64,000 bases of DNA from Methylobacter sp. (GTDB lineage: Bacteria; Pseudomonadota; Gammaproteobacteria; Methylococcales; Methylomonadaceae), in NCBI GenBank assembly GCA_030679035.1, contig JAUXTH010000142.1, positions 62,001-126,000 on the forward strand, in the 5' to 3' direction. Below, one piece after another: positions 18,412 through 27,335 of the stretch (the first letter of the stretch is position 1; each line of letters opens with the position of its first letter). A program made the position numbers and the translations under genes. The notes beneath the pieces were generated by a model that was given only the letters and a program-made list of their open reading frames with translations, was not told where the DNA came from and searched no databases.

Positions 18412-20067
18412 ATGTCACCAGCATCTTCCCGTCAATGCCGGATAAATGGAGCAATCGTAGTTGCTGCCGGATTTATATGGTTTCTGTTGCTGGGTTACCG
18501 TGACTTGATAGAACCGGATGAAGGGCGTTATGCTGAAATCGCCAGGGAAATGCTCAATTCCGGCAACTGGATTACCCCACGCCTGAATGGATTCAAGTAT
18601 TTTGAAAAGCCGCCTTTGCAGTATTGGGGCTCCGCGATCAGCATGGCCTTATTGGGCGAAACCAATGCAGCAGCCAGGGTGTGGTGTTCAGGTCTCGGAT
18701 TTATCGGCGCCTTATGGGTCGGTTTTGTTGGCAGCCGAATTTATGGACGTAGCGCCGGTTATTTCGCATTTCTATTTTTAATCAGTACGGTTCTTTATGT
18801 TGGTATGGGCCACGCCAATAGCCTGGATATGGGCGTCAGCGCTCTGCTGGGCATCGCTGTCAGCGCACTGGCACTGGCTCAATCAGTACGGCATCTGCCA
18901 ACACAGGAGCGAAACTGGATGCTGCTGGCTTGGGCTGCGCTTGCCGGCGCAACGCTCAGTAAAGGACTGATCGGACTGGTACTTCCAGGCGCCGCGATTG
19001 TTCTGTACACCCTCTGGCAACGCGACTGGGCCTTGTGGCGTCATTTGCATATGGGCAAAGGCTTGCTGCTGTATTTGTTGATAGCCGCACCTTGGTTTGT
19101 TGCGGTCAGCCAGGCAAATCCCGAGTTCCCCCATTTCTTTTTCATCCATGAACATTTCGAACGCTTTACCAGCGATGTTCACGGACGCACCAAGTCCAAC
19201 TGGTATTTCTTCGCCGTTTTTGCAATAGGGGCGATGCCCTGGCTGTTCTCGGCATTAACCGGCTTGATTAAACCGCCTTTTTCCTGGCGGGCTGAAGCCG
19301 GAAAATTTGAAGCCTCACGATTGCTTTGGGTTTATACGATTTTTGTGTTTTTCTTTTTTTCAATTTCGCACTCCAAATTGCCGGGCTATATTTTGCCGAT
19401 GTTTCCAACGCTGGCGCTGTTAGTTGGCGAGAACATGGCCAAGCGCAAGCATTTTATTGTCGACGGCATAGTGGCTATAGTTATCGCCACTATTATATTT
19501 ATTTTCTTTATCTGGAAAGCTGACGACACAGCCAAGATAGGAAGATTAGCATCACATTTGACGCTGTTCCGTCCGTGGATTATTTCAACGGCTGTTTTAG
19601 CAGGAGCCGCCGGAATTTCTACGCTGCTGCTAAGACGCCATAAAAACCTGGCTATCTCCGCTTTTGCCATCTGCGCTCTGCTTGGCATACAAATGCTTTC
19701 TTGGGGCTATCAAAGCATCAGCGAGTTACGTTCCAGCCGTGTTATGTCTGAGGCGATTCAATCTTATATCGATCAGAGCGGTAAGGACTTTGTGGAGATT
19801 TATGACATTAACCGCTATGACCAGTCCCTGCCTTATTATTTAGACAGAACCATTAAACTGGTGGGCTTTACCGGAGAACTGGAATTCGGGATCAACCAGG
19901 AGCCGCAAAAATGGCTAAATGAGGCGGATTTCTTGCCTTTATGGTTAAATTCAGAGCAGGCAATCAGCGTGATCAATCAGTCGACCTACGACCAATGGCA
20001 ACAACAAAAGATACCCATGCACACCATTTATGAAAACTCCCGTTATATCGCAGTGGCCCGCCGATGA
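18412..20067 (+). CDS. arnT: ArnT-like lipid A 4-amino-4-deoxy-L-arabinose transferase
   Basis: 551-residue integral membrane glycosyltransferase of the PMT/GT83 (ArnT) family. It moves L-Ara4N from undecaprenyl phosphate to lipid A phosphates on the periplasmic face, lowering the negative charge that binds polymyxin. Early periplasmic motif EPDEGRYAEIAREM (about residues 36-49) holds the family's acidic residues, and roughly twelve hydrophobic segments follow, with a soluble C-terminal part. I start at ATG 18412, preceded by AAAGGA; the longer frame from 18337 adds unrelated residues. It heads the arn cluster and overlaps the next gene by 4 bases. The context strongly supports the L-Ara4N assignment over other PMT-type transferases. 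Confidence 0.88.
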   Translation: MSPASSRQCRINGAIVVAAGFIWFLLLGYRDLIEPDEGRYAEIAREMLNSGNWITPRLNGFKYFEKPPLQYWGSAISMALLGETNAAARVWCSGLGFIGALWVGFVGSRIYGRSAGYFAFLFLISTVLYVGMGHANSLDMGVSALLGIAVSALALAQSVRHLPTQERNWMLLAWAALAGATLSKGLIGLVLPGAAIVLYTLWQRDWALWRHLHMGKGLLLYLLIAAPWFVAVSQANPEFPHFFFIHEHFERFTSDVHGRTKSNWYFFAVFAIGAMPWLFSALTGLIKPPFSWRAEAGKFEASRLLWVYTIFVFFFFSISHSKLPGYILPMFPTLALLVGENMAKRKHFIVDGIVAIVIATIIFIFFIWKADDTAKIGRLASHLTLFRPWIISTAVLAGAAGISTLLLRRHKNLAISAFAICALLGIQMLSWGYQSISELRSSRVMSEAIQSYIDQSGKDFVEIYDINRYDQSLPYYLDRTIKLVGFTGELEFGINQEPQKWLNEADFLPLWLNSEQAISVINQSTYDQWQQQKIPMHTIYENSRYIAVARR

Positions 20068-20435
20068 GTCTTGTTAGCTTCTTTATTATTCTGACCGGCG
20101 TCATGCTGAATGCGGTCGCGCAATTGGCGCTTAAAGCCAGCGTCAAGGAAATGGGTGCCATCGGCCTGAATTTTTCCTCGTCCACGACAGCATTTTTGAG
20201 ACTGGCCTCTGAACCTTTCCTCTGGACCGGTTTGGTTTGTTACGGCATCAGCGTGATCGTCTGGATATTGGCGTTATCCAGAGTCGATGTCAGCATCGCC
20301 TATCCGATGTTGTCCATGGGTTATGTGGTCAATGCGTTTTTCGCGTGGCAGTTATTCGGCGAAGCCATGAATCCTGCACGCATGATCGGGATGGGCATCG
20401 TCCTGCTGGGCGTTTACGTTTTAGCAAGGAGTTAA
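20064..20435 (+). CDS. ArnE/ArnF-like SMR-type flippase subunit
   Basis: 123-residue four-helix membrane protein of the small multidrug resistance/EamA superfamily, overlapping arnT by 4 bases. ArnE and ArnF together are proposed to flip undecaprenyl-phosphate-L-Ara4N to the periplasmic face. This protein has the length and pattern of either subunit (helices near residues 5-20, 40-60, 70-90, 100-120; PMLSMGYVVNAFFAWQLFGE is typical). Only one such gene is present in the cluster, so it either works as a homodimer or a partner lies elsewhere; which subunit it matches cannot be decided by eye. Confidence 0.8.
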   Translation: MSLVSFFIILTGVMLNAVAQLALKASVKEMGAIGLNFSSSTTAFLRLASEPFLWTGLVCYGISVIVWILALSRVDVSIAYPMLSMGYVVNAFFAWQLFGEAMNPARMIGMGIVLLGVYVLARS

Positions 20436-20436
20436 G

Positions 20437-21552
20437 ATGCTTCCATTCACTCGCCCCACACTTGATGACGAAGAATTTGCAGCGATCAAAGAAGTGCTGC
20501 AATCAGGATGGCTGGCAACCGGCCCCAAAGTTGCCGCGTTTGAAGCCGCGTTGGCCGATTATATCGGCGGCGATGTCCAGCTTCGGGTGTTCAATTCAGG
20601 CACCAGCGCGCTGGAAGCCGTGTTGCTCGCCTACGGAATTGGCCCGGGCGACGAGGTTATCGTCCCCGCGATGAGTTTTGTCGCCAGCGCCAATATCATC
20701 GTTCGTTGCGGCGCCACGCCCAAATTTGTCGATGTCGATTTGATCTCCCGCAATATCGATGCGGCTGCGGTTGCGGCGGCGATCACACCCAACACCAAAG
20801 CCATTATTCCTGTGCATTTTGCCGGTCGCGCTGTCGACATGGATCCGATTTATCGGCTGGCCGAGCAGTATGATCTGCTGGTGCTTGAAGATGCCGCCCA
20901 AGCCATCGGCACCCGATATAAAGGCCGCCAGATCGGCAGCTCGGGCAATCCGGTCTGCTTCAGCTTTCATCCCAACAAGAACATGACCACGATTGAAGGC
21001 GGCGCGCTTGCGATCAACGATCCTGTTTTACTGAAAAAAATTGAAGGCATCCGTTTTCACGGCATCGAAAGAGACTCAGAGGGCGGCATGGATGTGCCGG
21101 CCTGGGGCGGCAAAATGAACATGCCGGATGTCGGCGCGGCTTTGGGTTTGGTGCAATTGAAAAAACTGGACGGCTTTAACCAAAAACGCCGGGTATTGGT
21201 TGAACGTTATTTTCAGCAACTACCAAAACACGACGCGCTGGTGTTGCCTACCGACGCAGAAGGCCATAGCTGGCATATGTTCTGCGTCCTGCTCGATTGG
21301 GGAAAAATCGGACTGAACCGCAACCAAGCCCTCGAAGTGCTCAAGCAGCAATCCATCACGGCCGGCATCCATTATCCGGCTATGCATCTGTTCTCGCTTT
21401 ATCGTCAATATGGCTACAAGCCAGGCGACTTCCCCAATGCCGAAAGAATCGGTGAGCAAACCTTAACGCTCCCGTTATTTCCCGGCATGGAAGAAAAAGA
21501 CGTTGATCTGGTCTGTTCGGCAGTGCTCTCATTGCTGAATGGCACTCATTAG
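20437..21552 (+). CDS. arnB: ArnB-like UDP-Ara4N aminotransferase
   Basis: 371-residue PLP-dependent aminotransferase of the DegT/DnrJ/EryC1/StrS family. In the L-Ara4N pathway ArnB transfers an amino group from glutamate to UDP-L-Ara4O. Seen: GWLATGPKVAAFE, FNSGTSALEAVLLAYGIGPGDEVIVPAMSFVA (in two blocks), the PLP-contacting LEDAAQAIG, and the Schiff-base lysine in SFHPNKNMTTIEGGAL. Length matches E. coli ArnB (379). It begins one base after the previous stop, so the first three genes are tightly coupled. The family alone is broad; the cluster gives the substrate. Confidence 0.88.
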   Translation: MLPFTRPTLDDEEFAAIKEVLQSGWLATGPKVAAFEAALADYIGGDVQLRVFNSGTSALEAVLLAYGIGPGDEVIVPAMSFVASANIIVRCGATPKFVDVDLISRNIDAAAVAAAITPNTKAIIPVHFAGRAVDMDPIYRLAEQYDLLVLEDAAQAIGTRYKGRQIGSSGNPVCFSFHPNKNMTTIEGGALAINDPVLLKKIEGIRFHGIERDSEGGMDVPAWGGKMNMPDVGAALGLVQLKKLDGFNQKRRVLVERYFQQLPKHDALVLPTDAEGHSWHMFCVLLDWGKIGLNRNQALEVLKQQSITAGIHYPAMHLFSLYRQYGYKPGDFPNAERIGEQTLTLPLFPGMEEKDVDLVCSAVLSLLNGTH

Positions 21553-21560
21553 TAAAGTAG

Positions 21561-21618
21561 GTAGGGTGCGCTGTGCGTACCATTGAATGGCAAAAAGGTA
21601 CGCACAGCGTACCCTACC
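21561..21618. repeat. GTAGGGTRCGC inverted repeat, copy 1
   Basis: GTAGGGTGCGCTGTGCGTAC (21561-21580) is mirrored by GTACGCACAGCGTACCCTAC (21599-21618), with a 17-base AT-rich loop. A second full copy lies at 50467-50528 and a half copy at 49761-49778. It separates arnB from arnC and could attenuate transcription between them. Confidence 0.8.
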
Positions 21619-21711
21619 AAGCTTTTTTATATTACAATCAAATCTATTAATTTGATGCGCCATATTTATTATTCACACTTACCGATTTAAAACCATACCC
21701 TCTAAATTTAA

Positions 21712-22674
21712 ATGACGAACAATTTTGAAGCACCGGAAGTATCCATCGTTATCCCTGTCTATAACGAAGAAGCCGTTTTATCGTTGCTGTTTGAAAGACT
21801 CTATCCCGTTTTGGAAAGCCTTAAACACCGCTATGAAGTCATTTTTGTCGATGACGGCAGCCACGACCACTCAGCCGCATTACTCCGCAAACAGTTTCAA
21901 TTGTTCCCCGACACCACCCGCGTCGTGTTCCTGCGCGCCAATGCCGGACAACACTCGGCGTTGATCGCGGGTTTTGAACGTGCCAGAGGAAAATACATCC
22001 TTACCCTCGACGCTGACCTGCAAAATCCCCCCGAAGAAATCCCCAATCTGCTGCTGAAAATGGATGAAGGTTATGATTATGTCGGCACGATCCGGCGGCA
22101 GCGTAAAGATAGTCTCTGGCGGCATTGGGCTTCCTTGGCGATGAATCGCTTACGCGAAAAAATCACCCGCATTCACATAACCGACCAAGGTTGTATGATG
22201 CGGGGTTATCACCGTGACATTATCGATGCGGTTTTAGCCACTACCGAAACCAATACCTTTATACCGGCGCTGGCCTATCTCTATGCAGGCAATCCGACAG
22301 AAATCGTTATTGACCACGAAGAACGCGCAGCCGGGGAATCAAAATATTCCCTGTTCAAGCTAATCCATCTCAATTTCGACTTGATGACCGGATTTTCCAT
22401 TGCCCCGTTGCAGGCGTTTTCCCTGATCGGTATCGGCGTTTCGATATTCTCGCTGCTCTTTGTGCTCTATCTGGGTTGGCGCAGACTGATGGTTGGGCCG
22501 GAAGCGGAAGGCGTTTTTACGCTGTTCGCTATTGTGTTCTTTTTGATCGGCATCCTGTTGTTCGGCATCGGCCTGTTGGGCGAGTACATCGGACGGATTT
22601 ATTCCCAGACCCGCTCGCGCCCGCGTTATCTGGTCAAGGCTGTGCTAGATACTGCCAAAGGCGATAAGCCTTAA
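21712..22674 (+). CDS. arnC: ArnC, undecaprenyl-phosphate Ara4FN transferase
   Basis: 320-residue GT2 glycosyltransferase that loads 4-formamido-L-arabinose from UDP onto undecaprenyl phosphate at the cytoplasmic face. The N-terminal GT-A domain starts SIVIPVYNEEAVL, has VIFVDDGSHD and the metal-binding TLDADLQNPPEEI, plus the acceptor-side DQGCMMRGYHR. Two C-terminal membrane helices follow (about residues 233-255 and 268-290), the usual ArnC topology. Length equals the E. coli protein (322). It overlaps the formyltransferase gene by one base. Confidence 0.92.
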   Translation: MTNNFEAPEVSIVIPVYNEEAVLSLLFERLYPVLESLKHRYEVIFVDDGSHDHSAALLRKQFQLFPDTTRVVFLRANAGQHSALIAGFERARGKYILTLDADLQNPPEEIPNLLLKMDEGYDYVGTIRRQRKDSLWRHWASLAMNRLREKITRIHITDQGCMMRGYHRDIIDAVLATTETNTFIPALAYLYAGNPTEIVIDHEERAAGESKYSLFKLIHLNFDLMTGFSIAPLQAFSLIGIGVSIFSLLFVLYLGWRRLMVGPEAEGVFTLFAIVFFLIGILLFGIGLLGEYIGRIYSQTRSRPRYLVKAVLDTAKGDKP

Positions 22675-23660
22675 TGAAGCCCTCAGCCATCGTTTTTGCC
22701 TACCACAACATCGGAGTTACCGGCATAGAATGCCTGTTGCAAGCCGGGGTCGAAATTAAACTGGTGGTCACTCACCAGGATGACCCCGAGGAAAATATCT
22801 GGTTTGGCAGCGTTGCCGAATTGGCAAACAAGCATCGGATTCCTGTGATAACGCCGGACAATCCCAATCAGGCGGACATAATCAAGCACATTGCCGACCT
22901 TCATCCGCAATGGTTTTTTTCCTTTTATTACCGGCACATGCTGAGTCCTGAGCTGCTGGCGATTCCGCCCCGAGGCGCTTATAACCTGCATGGCTCGTTA
23001 CTGCCCAAATACCGCGGCCGCGCGCCGGTCAACTGGGCGGTTTTGCATGGCGAATCGACAACCGGCGTTAGTCTCCATCAAATGGTGAAAAAGCCCGATG
23101 CCGGTTCGCTGATTGACCAGGAAGCCGTCGCTATTTTGCCCAACGATACGGCGCACGATGTTTTCTTGAAGCTTACGCCAGCCGCAAAAACGCTGCTGGA
23201 TCGCTGTTTGCCATTGCTGCTAACCGGCGGCATAGAACTCAAGCCGCTTGATCTTACCCAAGGCAGTTATTTCGGAGGCCGCAAGCCGGAACACGGCCGT
23301 ATCGACTGGCAGCAATCAGCCTGGACTATCCATAATCTGGTCAGGGCCGTGGCGCCGCCTTATCCGGGCGCATTCTTCGACAGTAACGGCAAGCGGTTTT
23401 TTCTGTTCGGCAGTCATTACAGCGGTGAAACAGCTGTAAACTCGGGCAAAGTTTGCATCTATTGGGCTGACGGCCATTTTTACGCCGACTGCGCCGATGG
23501 CAAACGTTTCCGCATTGAACAACTTAGCTGTGACGGAACACCGCTGGATCAGGCATCGCTCGAAGCCATCACCGGTAATGAGCAGTTATTTCCAACCGCC
23601 AGGGATGGTGGAAGTGTCGCAAGCGGTAGGGAACCGATGCGACCAACGCTAAACAACTAA
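22674..23660 (+). CDS. arnA: UDP-Ara4N formyltransferase (separate ArnA N-terminal half)
   Basis: 328-residue stand-alone equivalent of the N-terminal domain of E. coli ArnA, transferring a formyl group from 10-formyl-tetrahydrofolate to UDP-L-Ara4N. The hallmark NLHGSLLPKYRGRAPVNW (about residues 102-119) contains the catalytic Asn and His, and DAGSLIDQ supplies the Asp. A C-terminal OB-like part follows. The last 20 residues or so (after GNEQLFP) are low in similarity to anything I recognise. In E. coli this domain is fused to the decarboxylase; here the partner is a separate gene 179 bases downstream, beyond a repeat element. Confidence 0.9.
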   Translation: MKPSAIVFAYHNIGVTGIECLLQAGVEIKLVVTHQDDPEENIWFGSVAELANKHRIPVITPDNPNQADIIKHIADLHPQWFFSFYYRHMLSPELLAIPPRGAYNLHGSLLPKYRGRAPVNWAVLHGESTTGVSLHQMVKKPDAGSLIDQEAVAILPNDTAHDVFLKLTPAAKTLLDRCLPLLLTGGIELKPLDLTQGSYFGGRKPEHGRIDWQQSAWTIHNLVRAVAPPYPGAFFDSNGKRFFLFGSHYSGETAVNSGKVCIYWADGHFYADCADGKRFRIEQLSCDGTPLDQASLEAITGNEQLFPTARDGGSVASGREPMRPTLNN

Positions 23661-23668
23661 CAATTTTT

Positions 23669-23809
23669 ATAACTACCCAGCACCATTTAAATACAATGGA
23701 ACGCAGATGACGCAGATAAATATGATGAACACAGATAACTCAAAAAAATCTTATTTGATCTTAATTATCTGCGTCATCAGCGTTCTATTTTTGGCTGCTG
23801 AGTAGTAAC
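23669..23809. mobile_element. GTAACTACTC-end element with GACGCAGAT core, copy 4
   Basis: Outer ends ATAACTACCCAGCA (23669-23682) and TGCTGAGTAGTAAC (23796-23809) are inverted repeats (11 of 14). The core arms are GGAACGCAGATGACGCAGAT (from 23698) and ATCTGCGTCATCAGCGTTCT (about 23767-23786). Flanks CAATTTTT (23661-23668) and CATTTTTT (23810-23817) match at 7 of 8 positions, consistent with an aged 8-bp target duplication. It sits between the two split halves of ArnA. Confidence 0.78.
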
Positions 23810-23839
23810 CATTTTTTTAATCTAACCCACTAGGAACTT

Positions 23840-24883
23840 ATGAACGTACTCATTTTAGGTGTCAATGGATTTATCGGCCATCACCTTTCAAAACGCATAC
23901 TCGAAACCACCGATTGGCATGTCTACGGTATGGACATGCAATCCAACCGTGTTGAGTCATTTCGCGACAATGAGCGCTTCCATTTTTTTGAAGGCGACAT
24001 CACCATTAACCATGAGTGGATGGAATATCACATTAAAAAATGCGACGTGATTCTGCCGCTGGTTGCAATCGCGACGCCCGCCACTTATGTAAACCGCCCG
24101 CTGGCGGTATTCGAACTGGATTTCGAGGCGAACCTGCCGATTATCCGCGCCTGCGTTAAATATAGAAAACGCGTACTGTTCCCTTCGACATCAGAAGTTT
24201 ACGGCATGTGCAAGGACGATGAGTTTCATCCTTACGAATCCGAACTGGTATTAGGACCGATGAACAAACCGCGCTGGATTTACTCCTGCTCCAAGCAATT
24301 GCTGGATCGGGTTATCTGCGCTTACGGCCAGGAGCAAGGCTTGGATTACACGCTGTTCAGACCCTTTAACTGGATTGGCCCCGGCCTCGACAGCATCCAT
24401 ACGCCGAAAGAAGGCAGTTCACGCGTGGTAACCCAATTTCTGGGCCATATCGCCCGAGGCGAATCCATTAAACTGGTCGACGGCGGGCAGCAACGTCGCA
24501 GCTTTACCTTTGTCAGCGATGGTATTGACGCTCTGGTACGCATCATCAAAAACGAGAACGGCAAGGCCTCCGGCAGTATTTACAATATCGGCAATCCGGC
24601 CAACGACCTGTCAATCAGGGAACTGGCCGAGCTGATGCTGAAAATTGCCAAAGAACATCCCGAATATAAGGAACTGGCCGCCAAAGTCGAATTAATCGAC
24701 ACCACCGCCAATGAATACTATGGAAAAGGCTACCAGGATGTTAAAACCCGAGTGCCCTGGATCGGCAATACCATGGATGAACTGGGATGGAAACCTGAAG
24801 TCACCGTGGAAAACGCCTTGCGCAACATTTTCGATGCCTACAGCCATGAAGTTGCCACCGCTAGAGCGCTGATCGATCAATGA
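23840..24883 (+). CDS. arnA: UDP-glucuronate oxidative decarboxylase (separate ArnA C-terminal half)
   Basis: 347-residue short-chain dehydrogenase equivalent to the C-terminal domain of ArnA. It oxidises and decarboxylates UDP-glucuronate to UDP-L-Ara4O with NAD. Seen: Rossmann motif GVNGFIGHHL (residues 7-16), the Ser/Thr site FPSTSEVYGMC, the catalytic pair in RWIYSCSKQLLDR (Tyr and Lys), and QQRRSFTFVSDG with the arginine pair of this enzyme class. Length is right for a free-standing decarboxylase. Its stop overlaps arnD by 4 bases. UDP-glucuronate must come from a UDP-glucose dehydrogenase (ugd) that is not in this window. Confidence 0.92.
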   Translation: MNVLILGVNGFIGHHLSKRILETTDWHVYGMDMQSNRVESFRDNERFHFFEGDITINHEWMEYHIKKCDVILPLVAIATPATYVNRPLAVFELDFEANLPIIRACVKYRKRVLFPSTSEVYGMCKDDEFHPYESELVLGPMNKPRWIYSCSKQLLDRVICAYGQEQGLDYTLFRPFNWIGPGLDSIHTPKEGSSRVVTQFLGHIARGESIKLVDGGQQRRSFTFVSDGIDALVRIIKNENGKASGSIYNIGNPANDLSIRELAELMLKIAKEHPEYKELAAKVELIDTTANEYYGKGYQDVKTRVPWIGNTMDELGWKPEVTVENALRNIFDAYSHEVATARALIDQ

Positions 24884-25788
24884 AAATCGCGCTGAAAGTC
24901 GATGTGGATACACTACGCGGTACGCTGGAAGGCGTACCCGCATTGCTGGATCTGTATCAACGCTACGGCGTGAAAGCCACCTTTCTGTTCAGCCTCGGCC
25001 CCGACCATACCGGTCGGGCGCTGCGCCGGATATTCAGGCCCGGATTTTTCAGCAAGGTTCAGCGCACCTCGGTGCTCAGCCACTACGGGCTGAAAACCCT
25101 GCTCTACGGCACCTTGCTTCCCGGCCCGCATATCGGCCGCAGGGGGCGCGACATCATGCGCCAAGTCGAGAAGGCTGGGCATGAAGTCGGCGTGCATTGC
25201 TACGACCACATCCGCTGGCAGGATTTCGTCGCCAACCGCGATGCCGAGTGGACCCGAAAAGAAATGCAGGCGGCCATCGATTCATTTCAGGAGGTTTTCG
25301 GCCACCAACCTACAGTGCATGGCGCGGCCGGCTGGCAGTTGAACAAACACACGCTGCAACTGGAGCCGCAACTGGGTTTTCGTTATGCCAGCGACTGCCG
25401 CGGCCAGTCTCCGTTTATCCCGCAGATGGAAGGCGAGACCTTTCAATGCCCGCAAATCCCCACCACCCTGCCGACACTGGATGAACTGATCGGCTGCAAC
25501 GGCATCACCGAAGCCAACGTGCATGAAGCGGTATACGCCGCAAGCCGCAAGCCCGCCCCGGAAGGCCATGTGTATACCCTGCATGCTGAACTCGAAGGCA
25601 TGAAACTGCTGCCGGTCATGGAAAAGCTGCTGCAACTGTGGCAAAAAGCCGAAGATGACATCGGTACGCTGGCTGATTATGTCGCCGATATTGATACCGC
25701 TACATTGCCATGCCATGAACTGGTTATGTCAGAAATAGAGGGGCGTTCGGGTGTATTGGCCGTGCAGGGATCGAAAATCGCCACGTAG
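24880..25788 (+). CDS. arnD: ArnD, Ara4FN-undecaprenol deformylase
   Basis: 302-residue polysaccharide-deacetylase (NodB-fold) enzyme that removes the formyl group from undecaprenyl-phosphate-L-Ara4FN before flipping. The first block LKVDVDTLRGT supplies the catalytic and metal Asp, and GHEVGVHCYDHIRWQ holds the HxxxH-like metal ligands. GAAGWQLN and a C-terminal TLHAELEG segment are typical of ArnD. Length matches the family (about 296). Last gene of the arn cluster, coupled to the decarboxylase by an ATGA overlap; a REP-like palindrome follows 20 bases after its stop. Confidence 0.92.
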   Translation: MKIALKVDVDTLRGTLEGVPALLDLYQRYGVKATFLFSLGPDHTGRALRRIFRPGFFSKVQRTSVLSHYGLKTLLYGTLLPGPHIGRRGRDIMRQVEKAGHEVGVHCYDHIRWQDFVANRDAEWTRKEMQAAIDSFQEVFGHQPTVHGAAGWQLNKHTLQLEPQLGFRYASDCRGQSPFIPQMEGETFQCPQIPTTLPTLDELIGCNGITEANVHEAVYAASRKPAPEGHVYTLHAELEGMKLLPVMEKLLQLWQKAEDDIGTLADYVADIDTATLPCHELVMSEIEGRSGVLAVQGSKIAT

Positions 25789-25807
25789 AGGGGGGCCACT
25801 GGACATC

Positions 25808-25880
25808 GTAGGAGCGGGCCGCGCCCGCGACATTCGGGGCAATTGTAACTCTATCATCGCGGGCATGGCCCGCTCCTACA
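25808..25880. repeat. REP-like GTAGGAGCGGGCC inverted repeat, copy 1
   Basis: GTAGGAGCGGGCCGCGCCCG (from 25808) and CGGGCATGGCCCGCTCCTAC (25860-25879) form a long imperfect inverted repeat after arnD. The sequence closely resembles the REP palindromes known from Pseudomonas. A second copy lies at 60069-60182. No RAYT (REP-associated transposase) gene is in the window. Confidence 0.8.
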
Positions 25881-25984
25881 ACGCTTAACTTAACGGCATT
25901 GGAAGGTGTGCTGGAAATACCCGTTTTCGCTATTGCTCAAACAGACTTATTCCAGCTTAGGCTAAACGCAGGGCTAGATAATAC

Positions 25985-26269
25985 TCAAAGCAGCTTAACC
26001 AAAGCGGCAACAACGCCAATGGAAAGCGCCATAAGACCGCCTAACTTAATGACCAATCGCTGTTCCGTTTGGATAAAACGCGAATCCATATCGTGGCGCA
26101 AGACGTCAATGTCGCGTCTTAAATCATCAATATCGCGTTTAGTTGCCAGATCAGCTTCGCCCTGCGCCTCTTTAAACGCTTCTGAGAAAGCCTCGGCTTG
26201 GCTTTCCGGTACGACAGCATCCTTGAGTGTACGAACAAATTTATGGGTATCAAACGTAGTGGCAGTCAT
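25985..26269 (-). CDS. DUF1640/CCDC90-like coiled-coil membrane protein
   Basis: 94-residue protein: an N-terminal region (DTHKFVRTLKDAV...ESQAEAFSEAF), a middle coiled coil (KRDIDDLRRDIDVLRHDMDSR), and one C-terminal membrane helix (GGLMALSIGVVAALVKLL). This is the organisation of the DUF1640 family, which is common in bacteria and distantly related to the mitochondrial MCUR1/CCDC90 proteins; the bacterial role is unknown. I start at 26269, where GAGGTAAGCTC precedes the ATG; the longer frame to 26476 reads through arbitrary sequence. It stands alone, next to the arn cluster. Confidence 0.8.
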   Translation of the reverse strand: MTATTFDTHKFVRTLKDAVVPESQAEAFSEAFKEAQGEADLATKRDIDDLRRDIDVLRHDMDSRFIQTEQRLVIKLGGLMALSIGVVAALVKLL

Positions 26270-26472
26270 GAGCTTACCTCTTGTTTTTGATTTGACGTCC
26301 AGTTTACCATGCTTGGCAGCCAAGACAAGCTGGACGTACAAGGCAGCCCCGTAGCCGGAATAAACCTGTTTGAGCGATAGCGAAAATAGGCGTTTCCGGC
26401 GCACATTGCTACGCCTTACAGCGACGTTTTTGAGTAGTCTCGCTGAGGCCGACAGCCGAACGGGGACACCGT

Positions 26473-27120
26473 TCACTTTAACTCTCTACCGTCAGTAGCC
26501 TCTGCAAGATTAAAGTTTTGAAGATCAATTCTGTACTTGCCATTGAGACTCATACGAGAAGTTTTGCGGTGACCATGCACCATTCGGGACTTTTCTATCT
26601 GATTGGTTAAAAAATTAGCACTTATACCAAGCTTTTCTTCCTGACCAATCTCGCCCTCGCCATATTCAAGACCGGCCAGAACAAAACGCCCTTCGCGCAC
26701 AACAAATCTGTATGCCGTGCCCGAATAATCTGTATAACCTACTGAGCTGGCGGTAATTGTTATCGTTGTTTTCTCGATGCCTATGTACTCAAGGCGTCGC
26801 ATATGCGGCTCCCAAGGAGCTGATTGGACAGCAAGGACAAACCGTCCGTCTTTCTGTCCATACAGAACAGCAATTCGATTTTGATCAGTGCCATCCGCAA
26901 CGTACTGAAAAATGGTTGCGCAATCGGCAGTACCATCTCCGTTTAAATCTCCCAAGGCCACTTCAGCTTCTTGTTTCAGTGATGGATAGCTACGCAACAA
27001 TTCGACTCGGGCTGCAATAGGGAGCGTTGGAATATCTGATGTGGTTGTTTCAGCCGCGCTGACGAATGTTATATGCAAAACCAGAATCAACAAAAGCGTG
27101 GAACGGAAAGATAGCCTCAT
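26473..27120 (-). CDS. Exported protein with an FG-GAP/EF-hand-like motif
   Basis: About 215 residues if started at ATG 27120, which gives a clean signal peptide (MRLSFRSTLLLILVLHITFV, cleavage near SAA). A start at 27195 would add 25 residues before it; neither has a clear ribosome site. The segment ALGDLNGDGTADCATIFQYV resembles the DxNxDGxxD calcium loop of FG-GAP/VCBS repeats, followed by YGQKDGRFVLAVQ, as in proteins with a single such blade. No enzyme motif is seen. Function unknown; likely periplasmic or surface-exposed. Confidence 0.65.
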   Translation of the reverse strand: MRLSFRSTLLLILVLHITFVSAAETTTSDIPTLPIAARVELLRSYPSLKQEAEVALGDLNGDGTADCATIFQYVADGTDQNRIAVLYGQKDGRFVLAVQSAPWEPHMRRLEYIGIEKTTITITASSVGYTDYSGTAYRFVVREGRFVLAGLEYGEGEIGQEEKLGISANFLTNQIEKSRMVHGHRKTSRMSLNGKYRIDLQNFNLAEATDGRELK

Positions 27121-27335
27121 TGGTTGTGCCCAACGTGATATATACGACAAAAATAGTCTCTTATAAAAAAACCTAACTTGCCGTATATTCTTCATAGGGT
27201 TGTCGTGTGATGGATTTGGTTAAACCGAGTATAAACCAATAGATCATAGCGTCCAAACAAAGGCGACACTACTTCATTCCCAAAAAAAGTCTGATAAAAC
27301 CAAGCGCTTTAAGCCAATTTGTCGCCAACCGTTGT

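Noticed and set aside
25899-26354. Plus-strand open frame opposite the DUF1640-like gene
   Set aside because: The minus-strand frame has a family match, coiled coil and ribosome site; the plus frame is a shadow with a Ser/Ala-rich nonsense composition.
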